Source of the DNA: Oscillatoria acuminata PCC 6304
Lineage (GTDB): Bacteria > Cyanobacteriota > Cyanobacteriia > Cyanobacteriales > Laspinemataceae
Length of the DNA stretch: 64,000 nt
Assembly (NCBI RefSeq): GCF_000317105.1
Contig: NC_019693.1
Location: 5,891,227-5,955,226 of the forward strand
Reading direction: 5' to 3'
In this document: piece by piece, positions 9,255-17,893 of the stretch
Layout: each line of letters starts with the position of its first letter
How positions within the stretch are numbered: the first letter of the stretch is position 1
Position numbers and translations under genes: made by a program
The notes under the pieces: model-generated
Told to the model about the DNA's origin: nothing
The model's database searches: none
Seen by the model: the letters and a program-made list of their open reading frames with translations, nothing else

Positions 9255-10159
9255 GAACGGACGGTTGGATGATTTATATTTTGCAATCCCCTCAGAAAAG
9301 GGTTGGGCTATACGGAGGAAGGCTGCGAAGGCAACCTGCAAGAGTAAAGGAGGTCTTTGACAACCGGAGTGGGTATGAGCCATGCCTGTCAGAAGGAGTC
9401 AGGAGAAAGGTCTGCATGGGGGTTTAGAGTGGCCACACTCTGCCTCAGAAACCCAGGGAAACTTATCCGCCATCCACTGTACCCACGCCGGAGAGGAAGG
9501 GCTAGGTCTCTCAGAGGAAGGATCGGGAAGTTGAGCCTAAACTTTGCAACGCTTGTTCTAGAAAAATCTATGCCAATAGATAGAGGTTATTTTCTGCACT
9601 TTTCCTCTAGTTTTACTCCCTGAAAGGGGATTGATAAATTTTTCTTTTGATTCACAAGTATTTTGGATGAATTATATCATTTTAGTTGATGGTGATCGGT
9701 GTAGTTTTTTGGGGAGAAACTGGGTAAACTCATGTATAGAGAGTTTCTCACGCGCTCAACTCTCTAAGAATGCCGTTTTATCCAAAGGAATGCAGGTGTT
9801 GATAAGCTGATGTAAAGTTTAAGCCCACCAGGAGAAATCATGGGTTCTACCGTTGAGACCGATGCTGCAGTGAAGAGGCTTTGGGTGCAAAAATCCGCGA
9901 TCGCCTTACCCGTAGTGTACTCTCTACACCTGATGAGTGTTTTTGCTGATTGCCAAAGTTGTATTATTGTTGTAGTATGAAGATAGGGGCTTGCCCCTTC
10001 CGAAAGGAATATCACTCGGTAGAGAGATAGAGATGCTCTGTAAGTGAACCTTACACCTTCCAACCCAGTCCAAAAGGAAAGGAGACTCATCCAGTCAGAG
10101 CGGTATGGATTTGCAAAGAAGCTAGTCATAAAGTTTTTCAAAAATTTATACCCTCCCTA
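9255..10159. other. Unexplained gene-poor stretch, possibly a decayed element or structured RNA
   Basis: Open frames here (9357-9623 plus strand, 9764-10141 minus strand) have no recognisable content and are not annotated. Small hairpins are present, such as AGAGTGGCCACACTCT near 9426-9441 and GGGGCTTGCCCC near 9988-9999. Purine-rich runs occur around 9314-9420. No known RNA family could be matched by eye. Confidence 0.3.
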
Positions 10160-10262
10160 CTCCCGCAGCAGGATTCAGGTCCAGAAAGGTAGGTGGTAGA
10201 CTCGGGCTACCAAGTAGCAAGCTCTCTCATTCAGTGGGGGGAAACCTCCCTTTTACCCGGGT
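10160..10262 (+). repeat. Possible solo right end / RNA scaffold of an IS605-type (TnpB) element
   Basis: The string CTACCAAGTAGCAAGCTC followed by a wobble-paired hairpin ending in GGGGGGAAACC resembles the 3' end of many cyanobacterial TnpB elements, where the guide RNA scaffold sits. No tnpB frame is detectable upstream, so this would be a remnant or a non-autonomous end. The match is from memory of the pattern and is tentative. Confidence 0.3.
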
Positions 10263-10803
10263 TTAAAAGTACGGGAATTGCCCTGTTTAAGGCGCTGTCA
10301 AAAGCGAGTGAAATAGTGCACGATCTGTAAATCAAGGAGAATATGGTGGAAGGAGATTGGCACAAAAGACCTAAAACTAGAAACGCGATCATAGGGGGTT
10401 TAACGGTTAAAGCCTATCCCCTAGTTTCTAAGTTGAAATCTAAAATCCGTCTTCTTTCTCATCCCTTGCAGTGGATCGCTCAAACCCCGATTAACTCCGG
10501 GACCAGGAATATTAAGGAAACTTTAACGTGACCAGGACGGACTCTAACCCCAATCACCCTTTACTCTATTGTAGATCTGACATAAGATAGAAGAAGTCAA
10601 AATCATAACGACTTTGAGTTGACTAGGAGTCACCCCCCTGGTGCAGCGGATAAGCCCCCCCGAACAGGTATCTGTAAGGCGCTGGCCCAAATCCCAAGGA
10701 GGATAGAACCCAGTCAGTGAGACTAAACCGCGAAATGCTACCCGTTGAGTGGGGCGAGTGCTTGCTACGCATCAGAATGTATTTCGTTTGGAGAACTGCA
10801 AAA
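10263..10803. other. Gene-free leader region before the sigma factor gene
   Basis: No supported gene. The stretch likely contains the promoter and a long untranslated leader of the sigma gene. A 62-codon frame at 10343-10531 has no recognisable content. Confidence 0.35.
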
Positions 10804-11808
10804 ATGCCCACGATCAAATCTCGGCCAACCACTGTTAAGCAAACTTATATGGGCGCACGACAAAGCGATTCTACCGATACCATTCGTTCGTATTTACATG
10901 AAATTGGTCGCGTGCCGCTGCTGACCCATGAGCAAGAAATTGTCTTTGGGAAACAAGTGCAGCAAATGATGGCGTTTTTGGAAGCCAAAGAAACGCTAGA
11001 GAAGAAGCTCAAACGCGAACCGACGGAAGAAGAATGGGCCGAGGCGGTTGGACACAGCGTCGGAGATCTCAAGAACTTGGTCAAAATCGGTCGGCGATCC
11101 AAGCAAAAGATGATTGAAGCGAACCTGCGTCTCGTGGTGGCGATCGCCAAGAAATATCAAAAGCGCAACCTAGAATTTCTGGACTTGATCCAAGAAGGAA
11201 CCCTCGGTTTAGAGCGCGGTGTAGAGAAATTCGACCCGATGCGGGGATATAAATTCTCCACCTACGCCTACTGGTGGATTCGTCAGGCGATCACCCGGGC
11301 GATCGCCCAGCAAGCGCGGACCATCCGCCTGCCGATTCACATCACCGAGAAACTCAACAAAATCAAGAAAGTGCAACGGGAACTCACCCAAAACTTAGGG
11401 CGGAGTCCATCTCCTTCCGAGATTGGCGAAGCACTGGAGTTAGAACCGGCACAGATTCGGGAATATCTCTTAATGGCACGTCAGCCGGTTTCCTTGGATC
11501 TGCGAGTGGGAGATAACCAAGACACCGAACTGCAAGACCTCTTAGAGGATGCAGACGCTTCTCCGGAAAATTACATCACCCAAGAATTGCTGCGGGAAGA
11601 CTTAGAAAGCCTTTTGGCCGAGCTAACCACTCAGCAACGGGATGTGATTATTTTGCGATTTGGCCTGAAAGATGGGCGGGAATTGTCCCTTGCCAAAGTT
11701 GGTGAAAAGCTCAGTCTGAGTCGCGAACGAGTGCGTCAGCTAGAACATCAAGCTCTGGCACACCTGCGGCGCAGACGAGCGAATGTCCAAGAGTATTTAG
11801 CCAGCTAA
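10804..11808 (+). CDS. Group 2 RNA polymerase sigma factor (RpoD/SigA-related)
   Basis: The protein carries region 1.2 (DTIRSYLHEIGRVPLLTHEQ), region 2 (EANLRLVVAIAKKYQKRNLE, LDLIQEGTLGLERGVEKFDP, YKFSTYAYWWIRQAITRAIA), region 3 (RLPIHITEKLNKIKKVQREL) and region 4 (LSLSRERVRQLEHQALAHLR). It lacks the long region 1.1 of the principal sigma factor, and its 334 residues fit the non-essential SigB/SigC/SigD/SigE class. The exact paralogue cannot be told by eye. ATG 10804 is preferred; an in-frame GTG at 10717 would add 29 unconserved residues and ATG 10849 is also possible. The stop codon abuts the IsrB element. Confidence 0.95.
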   Translation: MPTIKSRPTTVKQTYMGARQSDSTDTIRSYLHEIGRVPLLTHEQEIVFGKQVQQMMAFLEAKETLEKKLKREPTEEEWAEAVGHSVGDLKNLVKIGRRSKQKMIEANLRLVVAIAKKYQKRNLEFLDLIQEGTLGLERGVEKFDPMRGYKFSTYAYWWIRQAITRAIAQQARTIRLPIHITEKLNKIKKVQRELTQNLGRSPSPSEIGEALELEPAQIREYLLMARQPVSLDLRVGDNQDTELQDLLEDADASPENYITQELLREDLESLLAELTTQQRDVIILRFGLKDGRELSLAKVGEKLSLSRERVRQLEHQALAHLRRRRANVQEYLAS

Positions 11809-11811
11809 CCT

Positions 11812-12055
11812 ATGCTGAATAGCAATGGGCTATTGGCGGTCAAGAACCCCCACCTGCCATAGCGAGGTGTGGGCGTGAAATAGCCAGGTTTCACGGGTAA
11901 CTCCTGACTAGACCAATGAGCCTACTAGATAGCACGGACTTCCGAGCATTTTCCTAACTCGGATTACCTCTAAACCCTCTGGCTGAGGGTGCTTTCAGAA
12001 AGGACATCTATTTAGACGGTGGTCGAAGGAACAAGTTGTTTTTGGATTATCTCCA
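11812..12055 (+). ncRNA. Omega RNA (HEARO-type guide RNA scaffold) of the IsrB element
   Basis: The stretch between the sigma stop and the isrB start is non-coding and packed with short hairpins: AATAGC/GCTATT (11819-11834), CACCT/AGGTG (11851-11869), GTGAAA/TTTCAC (11875-11894), TCCGAG/CTCGGA (11941-11963) and ACCCTC/GAGGGT (11974-11990). IscB and IsrB families carry their omega RNA directly 5' of the protein gene, with the guide at the RNA's 5' end. The 5' boundary is inferred. The guide would then come from bases at or just before 11812, that is from the 3' end of the sigma gene. Confidence 0.75.
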
Positions 12056-13240
12056 ATGAACCCTAAAACTCGCATACCCGTTCTGGCCCCAGACAATACG
12101 CCCCTAATGCCAACCCTATACCGCAGAGCGCAACAGTGGGTCGATACTGGCAAAGCAAAATGGGTCAGCAATGACCTCAATATCAAACAAGTACGTTTAC
12201 TCCAAGAACCATCAAGCCGTAACGCTCAACTCATTGTGATTGGCATCGACCCCGGCAAGAAGTTCTCAGGTGTGGCGGTTCAATCAAGTCAATTCACCCT
12301 GTTCACAGCCCATCTGATTCTGCCCTTCCCTAGTATCACTAAAAAGATGACGGGTAGGCGCATTCTCAGACGCGCCAGGAGAGGGAGACGAATCAATCGA
12401 AAAGTTGTATTTCATCTTGGCGCTCACAGGCAGAAACGCTTTGACAACCGCAGACAGAAGAAGTTGGTGCCATCTATCCATGCCAATCGTGCTTTTGAGT
12501 TGCGGCTAGTTAAAGAACTGATGCGGCTATTTCCAGTTTCCACAATTGTCTACGAGTACATCCAAGCAAAAGGTGACAAAGCGTTCAGCCCTGTCATGGT
12601 AGGCCAAAAAGTGATGCTGGGATGGTTAGGGAAACTGGGATCAGTCGTTACCCAGTTTGGCTGGAAAACTGCCAATATCCGCAATTATTTAGGTTTGGTG
12701 AAACAGAAGACTGATAAATCAGCCCAGACCCCAAAAACTCATGCGGTTGATGGGATTGCCTTAGCTGCCAGTCAATTCGTGGATTACAAAGCATTCCATC
12801 GACTTAGGGAGCATGGTCATCACTGGGTTGGTTCAGTCCGGCTAACACCATCCCCATTCCTGGTGATTGGGCGACCAAATCTGTTTCGACGCCAACTCCA
12901 CTTTGAAAATTTCAGTAAGTCTGGAATTCGCAAACGCAAGGGTGGCACGATTACACCATTCGGCTTTCGCTCTGGTGACTTTGTTCAAGCTCAAAAGGCT
13001 GGCAAGACTTACAGGGGATGGATTGGTGGGTTCAGTGAAGTCAACAAAGTGGTGTGGTGTCTACGACCACAATTGGCATCGGATTGGACAGTTTTCAGTA
13101 AGCAAAGTCCAGTTAATCAAACGGAGTACAAGACTATGTGTCGCGTAAATCCATTGGCCGACTCCAGGCGTGGAGTCGGCCGTCGCTATCCCTCCCCCAC
13201 CTGCAAGCGAGGATGGGGGAGTGCCGCGAAATCCTGTTGA
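12056..13240 (+). CDS. isrB: IsrB RNA-guided RuvC nickase (IscB relative lacking HNH)
   Basis: The N terminus has the PLMP domain (NTPLMPT, residues 15-20). RuvC-I follows (VIGIDPGKKFSGVAV, Asp65), then the arginine-rich bridge helix (RRILRRARRGRRINRK, about 101-116), RuvC-II (STIVYEYIQAKG, Glu167) and RuvC-III (KTHAVDGIALAASQF, His229 and Asp232). Only about 60 residues separate RuvC-II from RuvC-III, so no HNH domain is present, which defines IsrB. The region after 270 (FGFRSGDFVQAQ) fits the C-terminal target-interaction domain. Catalytic residues look intact. No TnpA transposase lies nearby. The last 30 or so residues are read from the palindromic right end of the element and may not be functional. 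Confidence 0.9.
   Translation: MNPKTRIPVLAPDNTPLMPTLYRRAQQWVDTGKAKWVSNDLNIKQVRLLQEPSSRNAQLIVIGIDPGKKFSGVAVQSSQFTLFTAHLILPFPSITKKMTGRRILRRARRGRRINRKVVFHLGAHRQKRFDNRRQKKLVPSIHANRAFELRLVKELMRLFPVSTIVYEYIQAKGDKAFSPVMVGQKVMLGWLGKLGSVVTQFGWKTANIRNYLGLVKQKTDKSAQTPKTHAVDGIALAASQFVDYKAFHRLREHGHHWVGSVRLTPSPFLVIGRPNLFRRQLHFENFSKSGIRKRKGGTITPFGFRSGDFVQAQKAGKTYRGWIGGFSEVNKVVWCLRPQLASDWTVFSKQSPVNQTEYKTMCRVNPLADSRRGVGRRYPSPTCKRGWGSAAKSC
13156..13221 (+). repeat. Palindromic right end of the IsrB element
   Basis: Two consecutive hairpins are present: GGCCGACTCCA/TGGAGTCGGCC with a 4-nt loop (13156-13181), and CTCCCCCA/TGGGGGAG (13192-13221). Subterminal hairpins are typical of IS200/IS605-type ends recognised by TnpA. 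The exact cleavage site was not determined. Confidence 0.6.
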
Positions 13241-13245
13241 AGATG

Positions 13246-13284
13246 CGGAAGGGGATCAATTTATGGTCCCCTTCCGTTTTTTTT
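13246..13284 (+). terminator. Intrinsic terminator after isrB
   Basis: A 10-bp stem (CGGAAGGGGA against TCCCCTTCCG) is followed by eight T residues, starting 6 bp after the isrB stop. Confidence 0.85.
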
Positions 13285-13358
13285 AGGGGAGAATTGGGGG
13301 ATGGGGGAGAATTGGAAGATAGGGGAGATGGGGAAGATAGGGGAGAATTGGGGGATGG
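13285..13358. repeat. Low-complexity G-rich tandem repeat
   Basis: Imperfect tandem copies of short units such as GGGGGAGAATTGG and GATAGGGGAGATGG fill the space between the isrB terminator and the convergent PLD gene. A similar G-rich run recurs near 15045-15065. Confidence 0.6.
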
Positions 13359-13359
13359 G

Positions 13360-15024
13360 TTAAAAGGTGACGCGATCGCGCAAGCGTTCTGATAGGGTGG
13401 GACCAATTCCTGAAACCCGTTGCAAATCTTCTACCGACGTGAACGGTTGCTCTTGCCTGGTGGCAATCATTCGAGCAGCTAAAGCCGGACCAATTCCCGG
13501 TAACTCTTCTAACTCCTCCTGAGTGGCTCGATTCACATTGATGCGGGCTGATGGAGGTAATGCGGGAACCGGAGTGGGGGAACCACATTGCTGAATCTGC
13601 TGTTGGATTTTGGCCTCAATGTGGGTGGGTAAACCCAAAAGAGCCGTGCTATAAAGTCGTTCAAACTCTCGTCTAAAATGGGCTGCGACGATGGGAGAGT
13701 CAATGACCAATAGGGTTTCATCATTGCGAGAATTAGCGGCTGCTGACCAGTTATGAGACCCGGTGATCACGATGCGATCGTCCAAGAGGGCAAATTTATG
13801 ATGGAGGCGATCGCCCGGAGGTAACTGGGGAACGCCTACCGTATCCAACGGAGTAGACCAAGGTTGGTTACCCTGATCATACTTACAATTTTGATTGGGT
13901 AAAGCCACCCCCATCATGTCCAACCCTTCGCTATAACTGCGATAGGCAAAACTGGGATCAATCAGAGCACGAACCCGCACCCCCGTGCGATGACGAGCGT
14001 AAAGCGTATCGCTCAATTGTTGTTTTGAGAAGACAAACAGGGCCAGGTCCACGGATTGAGTGGCTCGATTCAACGTATTGGCGATCGCCCCATTGACACT
14101 CTGCGCCCAAGGAATGCGCGCCCCTGTCGGCGCAAATTGCACCCCCACCGAACTAGCCCCCAAATTAACCCACTGCTTCGGGCGAAACGGTTTTTGGACT
14201 CCGAACAGACTATCCGGCTGACCGCCAGGGCCATCCCCCCACATCAGGTTAAACTCTTGTTGGAATAAATTTGCCAATGCCGGACTCTCAATTTTGAGTA
14301 AATTATTGGGATTGCCGCGACTGGCGTCAGAGAGAAAATCTCCGTGGATATCACTGGTGGTAAAATTGGCCGAAGTGACGATCACCATGCGACCATCGGC
14401 GATCGCAAATTTGTGGTGCATCAACCCGCTGCCTTTGGAGCCATCTGCCGTATCGTCAACTAAAGGCACTCCGGCATTTTTTAAAATGATTAAAGCATCC
14501 CCCTGGGCGATTTCCTCTGGACTGAGGGAACCATCCTGGTTGCGATCGATTAGGTGACGCCACTCTTCATAGCGATCTTTGTCGCGTTCATCCAGACGGG
14601 CGACTTGGTGTGGGGTCAACTCACTGAGGGCTTGGTTATAGGTATTTTCCAAAATCACCCGGACCCTGACACCGGATTGATGCTGACGGGCGATCGCCTG
14701 AGCAATCTTGGGCAACTGGAACTCCTGAACAGCTACCTCTACCGTTGAGGTGGCGCTATTGATGGTATCCACAATCAACTGTTCCAAATCATCTCCCGAT
14801 CGCGTGATGCCTCGGTAAGGCTCAGAGTAATCCAGGACTGGATTTTGGTTAAAATAAACCTCCACAAAGGGATCTTGCGGTAGAGGCGGGAGTCGATGCA
14901 GGGTGGGTTGAATTTCTTCGCAACCGCTTCCGATCAGGCCCAAAGTTGCCACAAGCAGAGACCGGAGAAGGGTTATGAATTTAGGGGGTTTGGGAGTTTT
15001 TCGCAGGATCAGCAGTAAGAGCAT
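13360..15024 (-). CDS. PLD-like phosphodiesterase with inserted EF-hand loop and C-terminal HhH domain
   Basis: The 554-residue protein begins with a membrane segment ending in GSGC (possible lipobox, Cys35), so it is probably envelope-attached. It has two HxKxxxxD phospholipase D motifs, MHHKFAIAD (residues 203-210) and LHHKFALLD, each followed by a Ser/Asn segment (TSANFT, GSHNWS). Between beta elements of the first half lies a perfect 12-residue EF-hand loop, DRNQDGSLSPEE (160-171), unusual in this superfamily. The last 60 residues form a ComEA-like double helix-hairpin-helix domain (LPGIGPALAARMI, VSGIGPTLSERL) that typically binds DNA. A secreted or surface nuclease is a reasonable inference; the substrate is unknown. 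Confidence 0.92.
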   Translation of the reverse strand: MLLLLILRKTPKPPKFITLLRSLLVATLGLIGSGCEEIQPTLHRLPPLPQDPFVEVYFNQNPVLDYSEPYRGITRSGDDLEQLIVDTINSATSTVEVAVQEFQLPKIAQAIARQHQSGVRVRVILENTYNQALSELTPHQVARLDERDKDRYEEWRHLIDRNQDGSLSPEEIAQGDALIILKNAGVPLVDDTADGSKGSGLMHHKFAIADGRMVIVTSANFTTSDIHGDFLSDASRGNPNNLLKIESPALANLFQQEFNLMWGDGPGGQPDSLFGVQKPFRPKQWVNLGASSVGVQFAPTGARIPWAQSVNGAIANTLNRATQSVDLALFVFSKQQLSDTLYARHRTGVRVRALIDPSFAYRSYSEGLDMMGVALPNQNCKYDQGNQPWSTPLDTVGVPQLPPGDRLHHKFALLDDRIVITGSHNWSAAANSRNDETLLVIDSPIVAAHFRREFERLYSTALLGLPTHIEAKIQQQIQQCGSPTPVPALPPSARINVNRATQEELEELPGIGPALAARMIATRQEQPFTSVEDLQRVSGIGPTLSERLRDRVTF

Positions 15025-15513
15025 AAGACCCGAGAAAGAATAGGGGAGAGAATTGGGAGATGGGAGTCAAAGAGTTGACTGAACAGAGATAGAAGCGTTG
15101 AGGAAAAAAGTGTTGGGAGAGAGTTGGGAGTGCGAACGCATGGTAGAATTGCGATCTGTTGAAAAAGATTTGTCCATCGTCTTCGCCCTCCTTGTCCGGC
15201 ATCATAACATTCAGGATTGGTTATTCTGCCCTTTCGAGGGGAGGATCCATGTCAACAAATTTTTAAGGGTTCAATTCAGCCTTTGAACCGCCAGGGATTT
15301 GGTTGACTTAACGGATGTCTGGTGATGGCATGGAAATATTGCCGAAATTAGGTTTCGGCTCGGGGATTAGGGTAACATCAGATCTATTGCTTACTGAGGA
15401 AGTTCGTGCAACGGGAAACAGTTGGCATGGACCAGAGGCTATTGGTTGAGGATAAGCTCTCATCGCGAGTTGAAGTTGGAGGTTTGGGCCAGACAAACCA
15501 ACACCAGTGTTTT
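15025..15513. other. Intergenic stretch between the PLD gene and the DUF7682 gene
   Basis: A G/A-rich low-complexity run (15040-15130) and no supported gene. Divergent promoters for both neighbours are expected here but could not be assigned. Confidence 0.35.
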
Positions 15514-15915
15514 ATGCCGAGAAGAAAAAAAACCTTTCCATGCGGTCACAAGGGTTATGGTCAAGTTTGTCACCGTTGCGCCCAAGATCACGAGGCCCAG
15601 GAGCAAGCGGTACGTTCGCTGGCGGAAAAACGACAGCAAAAAATGGAATGGGAAGCCACTTTTGACAATGACCCGATTGATTTGAGAGAGTTACCCGATT
15701 ACGTGGTTCACAAAGCCCGGAATATTATCGACGGACTCAGTGAACGGCGAAATTATCGAGAGTTTGGCGGGAAGCGCCTCCGTCACAATCGTTCTATTAT
15801 CAGTATCCCGGTTACCCGAAACTATCGGATGATCTGCCGAGAGGAGGGGAATGTCACGATTCCTGAATCGGTCTTGTCACATGAAGATTACAATGTGTGC
15901 AAGCCGGGGAGTTGA
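15514..15915 (+). CDS. DUF7682-type zinc-binding protein
   Basis: The ATG at 15514 opens MPRRKKTFPCGHKGYGQVCH, a start typical of this cyanobacterial family. An upstream in-frame start would add 36 unconserved residues. The CGH and CHRC cysteines form a single zinc knuckle at the N terminus. The remaining 133-residue protein is charged and includes NIIDGLSERRNYREFGGKRL and RHNRSIISIPVTRNYRMI, which resembles the fold of ribonuclease-like toxins that carry an Arg/His-rich strand pair, but that similarity is weak. Function is unknown. Confidence 0.82.
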   Translation: MPRRKKTFPCGHKGYGQVCHRCAQDHEAQEQAVRSLAEKRQQKMEWEATFDNDPIDLRELPDYVVHKARNIIDGLSERRNYREFGGKRLRHNRSIISIPVTRNYRMICREEGNVTIPESVLSHEDYNVCKPGS

Positions 15916-16118
15916 GGGTGCTGAGTGAATGGATCGTGAATTCTCGATCGCACCGATGAAAAGATTGATAAACTGCTTAGGTGGAGATCGCCAGTTCTCT
16001 GGGGTGTTAAAGTCAGGCTTTAAGACCGATGGAGAGGCGATCGCTCCCGCAGTCGCTGCTGGATCAAAGCTCACGAGAGATTAGCCCTGTAGCGGCTTAT
16101 CCTCAAGTGTTTTAACTC

Positions 16119-17297
16119 ATGCAGATCTATTTAGATTACAGCGCAACCACACCGACTCGACCCGAGGCAGTCGCCGCCATGCAAGACGCCCTGACCGAGA
16201 ATTGGGGCAATCCTTCCAGCATCCATGAATGGGGCCAAAGAGCGGCAACCGTGGTGGAAAAGGCTAGAATGCAGGTCGCCAGTCTGATCAATGCACCAGC
16301 GGATTCGATCAGTTTTACCGCTGGGGGAACGGAAGCGGACAATCTGGCGATCGTCGGCGTGACTCGTCAGTATCTGACCCCGCAACATCTGATTATTTCC
16401 GAGGTGGAACATTCTGCTGTCAGCAGAACGGTAGAGTTGTTAGAGCAGTGGGGATGGCGGGTGACGCGGTTGCCGGTCGATCGCCTCGGAAGGGTGAATC
16501 CCGAGGACCTGAAATCGGCTCTGCGCCCCAATACGGTGTTGGTGTCGGTGATTTATGGACAGAGTGAAGTCGGAACGGTGCAACCGATTCAAGAATTGGG
16601 GGCGATCGCTCGCGCTGCGGGGGTGCTATTTCATGTGGATGGGGTGCAGGTTGTCGGGCGATTGCCGGTGAATGTGCAAGCATTGCCGGTGGATCTGCTC
16701 TCCCTATCGAGTCATAAAATTTATGGCCCTCAAGGGGCGGGGGCGCTGTATGTCCGGGAAGGGTTGGAACTAGTGCCGTTGCTGACGGGAGGGGGACAAG
16801 AATCCAATCGGCGATCGGGGACTCAGGCAGTGCCTGCGATCGCCGGATTTGGGGTAGCGGCAGAATTAGCAAGTGAAGAAATGCCAACGGAGACCCCGAG
16901 ATTAATCCAATTGCGCGATCGCCTCTTCGACTTATTAGCGGATACCCCGGAACTGATCCCCACCGGCGATCGGCTGCATCGGTTACCCCACCATGTCAGT
17001 TTCTGCCTACGGGAGGATGCTCATAGTCGAAGCAGTCACCCCATTTCCGGCAGGGCGATCGTCCGTCAAATGAACCTCGCCGGAATCGCCATCAGTTCCG
17101 GATCCGCCTGTAGTAGCGGAAAACTCAACCCCAGTTCCATCCTCTTAGCAATGAGATATAGTCCCACGGAAGCCACGGCTGCTCTGCGCCTCACCCTAGG
17201 ACGACAAACCACCCCAGCCGATATCGACTGGACGGCAATGGTGCTCAAGCAAGTTTTAGCCAGACTGATGCCCGAATTAGCCTTAGCTAGACTGTAA
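16119..17297 (+). CDS. Cysteine desulfurase (NifS/IscS family)
   Basis: A PLP-dependent enzyme that removes sulfur from cysteine for Fe-S clusters and other thio-cofactors. The start MQIYLDYSATTPTRPEAV is family-typical. The PLP lysine lies in LSLSSHKIYGPQGAGALYV, the phosphate-binding segment is AGGTEADNLAI, and the catalytic cysteine is in ISSGSACSSGKLNPS, a NifS/IscS-type (group I) loop. The 392 residues match the family. It is monocistronic, with no scaffold or thiouridylase gene beside it, so the specific pathway is unassigned. Confidence 0.95.
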   Translation: MQIYLDYSATTPTRPEAVAAMQDALTENWGNPSSIHEWGQRAATVVEKARMQVASLINAPADSISFTAGGTEADNLAIVGVTRQYLTPQHLIISEVEHSAVSRTVELLEQWGWRVTRLPVDRLGRVNPEDLKSALRPNTVLVSVIYGQSEVGTVQPIQELGAIARAAGVLFHVDGVQVVGRLPVNVQALPVDLLSLSSHKIYGPQGAGALYVREGLELVPLLTGGGQESNRRSGTQAVPAIAGFGVAAELASEEMPTETPRLIQLRDRLFDLLADTPELIPTGDRLHRLPHHVSFCLREDAHSRSSHPISGRAIVRQMNLAGIAISSGSACSSGKLNPSSILLAMRYSPTEATAALRLTLGRQTTPADIDWTAMVLKQVLARLMPELALARL

Positions 17298-17361
17298 TTT
17301 CCCCTCTTATTTTCTGTGCCTTTTTAAACAGCAGAAACTATCATGCTGTCGCACTTTGAAA

Positions 17362-17705
17362 GGGAGCATCTCAATTTATTCAAGAGACCTAACCCCCCAG
17401 CCCCCTTCCCTAAGAGGGAAGGGGGAGCCGGAAGGGGGAGTCTCAAAGCCCCTCCCCTCTTAGGGGTAGGGCTGTTTCATTCTAAAATTTTCCTTACACC
17501 GTAAGCCTTACAGCCCAAGGGTTCTCAGCCTTATTTGCTAATAATAGGCTAAAAAGTAGGAAAAAACGTCTGTATCCCCTGCCGGATAAAGTTTTGGAAC
17601 AACCCAAAAACTAATTTGGCCGGGAGAATGAAACAGCCCTACCCTCTTAGGGGAGGGGTTTGGGGAGAGGTCCGACTGGTTTTTAGGCAAAATTGAGATG
17701 CTCCC
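17362..17705. repeat. Repeat element with 16-bp terminal inverted repeats, interrupted by a miniature transposon
   Basis: GGGAGCATCTCAATTT (17362-17377) recurs as its exact inverse at 17690-17705. Inside the left end, 41 bp at 17386-17426 match 52711-52751 in inverse orientation with one mismatch. Removing the inner 175-bp insertion and one copy of its target duplication restores a perfect palindrome (CCCCTCCCCT, CTT, AGGGGAGGGG). Confidence 0.8.
17467..17641. mobile_element. 175-bp miniature inverted-repeat transposable element with 12-bp target duplication
   Basis: Perfect 17-bp inverted ends TAGGGCTGTTTCATTCT (17467-17483 and 17625-17641) enclose non-coding sequence. CCCTCTTAGGGG occurs directly outside both ends (17455-17466 and 17642-17653), a perfect 12-bp duplication of the target. 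A 10-13 bp duplication is typical of the IS4/IS231 group, so a related full-length IS elsewhere in the genome probably mobilised it (inference). Confidence 0.85.
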
Positions 17706-17719
17706 CTCTGAAAAAGGTT

Positions 17720-17787
17720 AGAAACCGGGTTTCTACCACAGTTTTTGCCCCAGTTTTAACCCTTTTGTAGACAGAAACCCGGTTTCT
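17720..17787. repeat. Paired palindromes AGAAACCGGGTTTCT
   Basis: Two copies of the 15-bp palindrome (17720-17734 and 17773-17787, middle bases inverted) start 53 bp apart. The same pairing with nearly the same spacing recurs at 37419, 46957 and 58707. Confidence 0.8.
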
Positions 17788-17893
17788 GGATTGTCCTGTG
17801 TCACCCAATCGGGTTAAAAAAGTCCGGTTTTCTGTTGGCGCTGAGTCGGGGCTTCATCCGGTGTAGTTGCACCCTTGAGGGAAACAGGCTTTT

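Noticed and set aside
9764-10141. 125-codon open frame on the minus strand
   Set aside because: No domain and no ribosome binding site; residue composition looks random, and it ends in a likely remnant region.
11812-12055. Alternative reading of the isrB upstream region as a sigma gene 3' UTR only
   Set aside because: The density of short hairpins and the position directly before an IsrB start fit an omega RNA much better.
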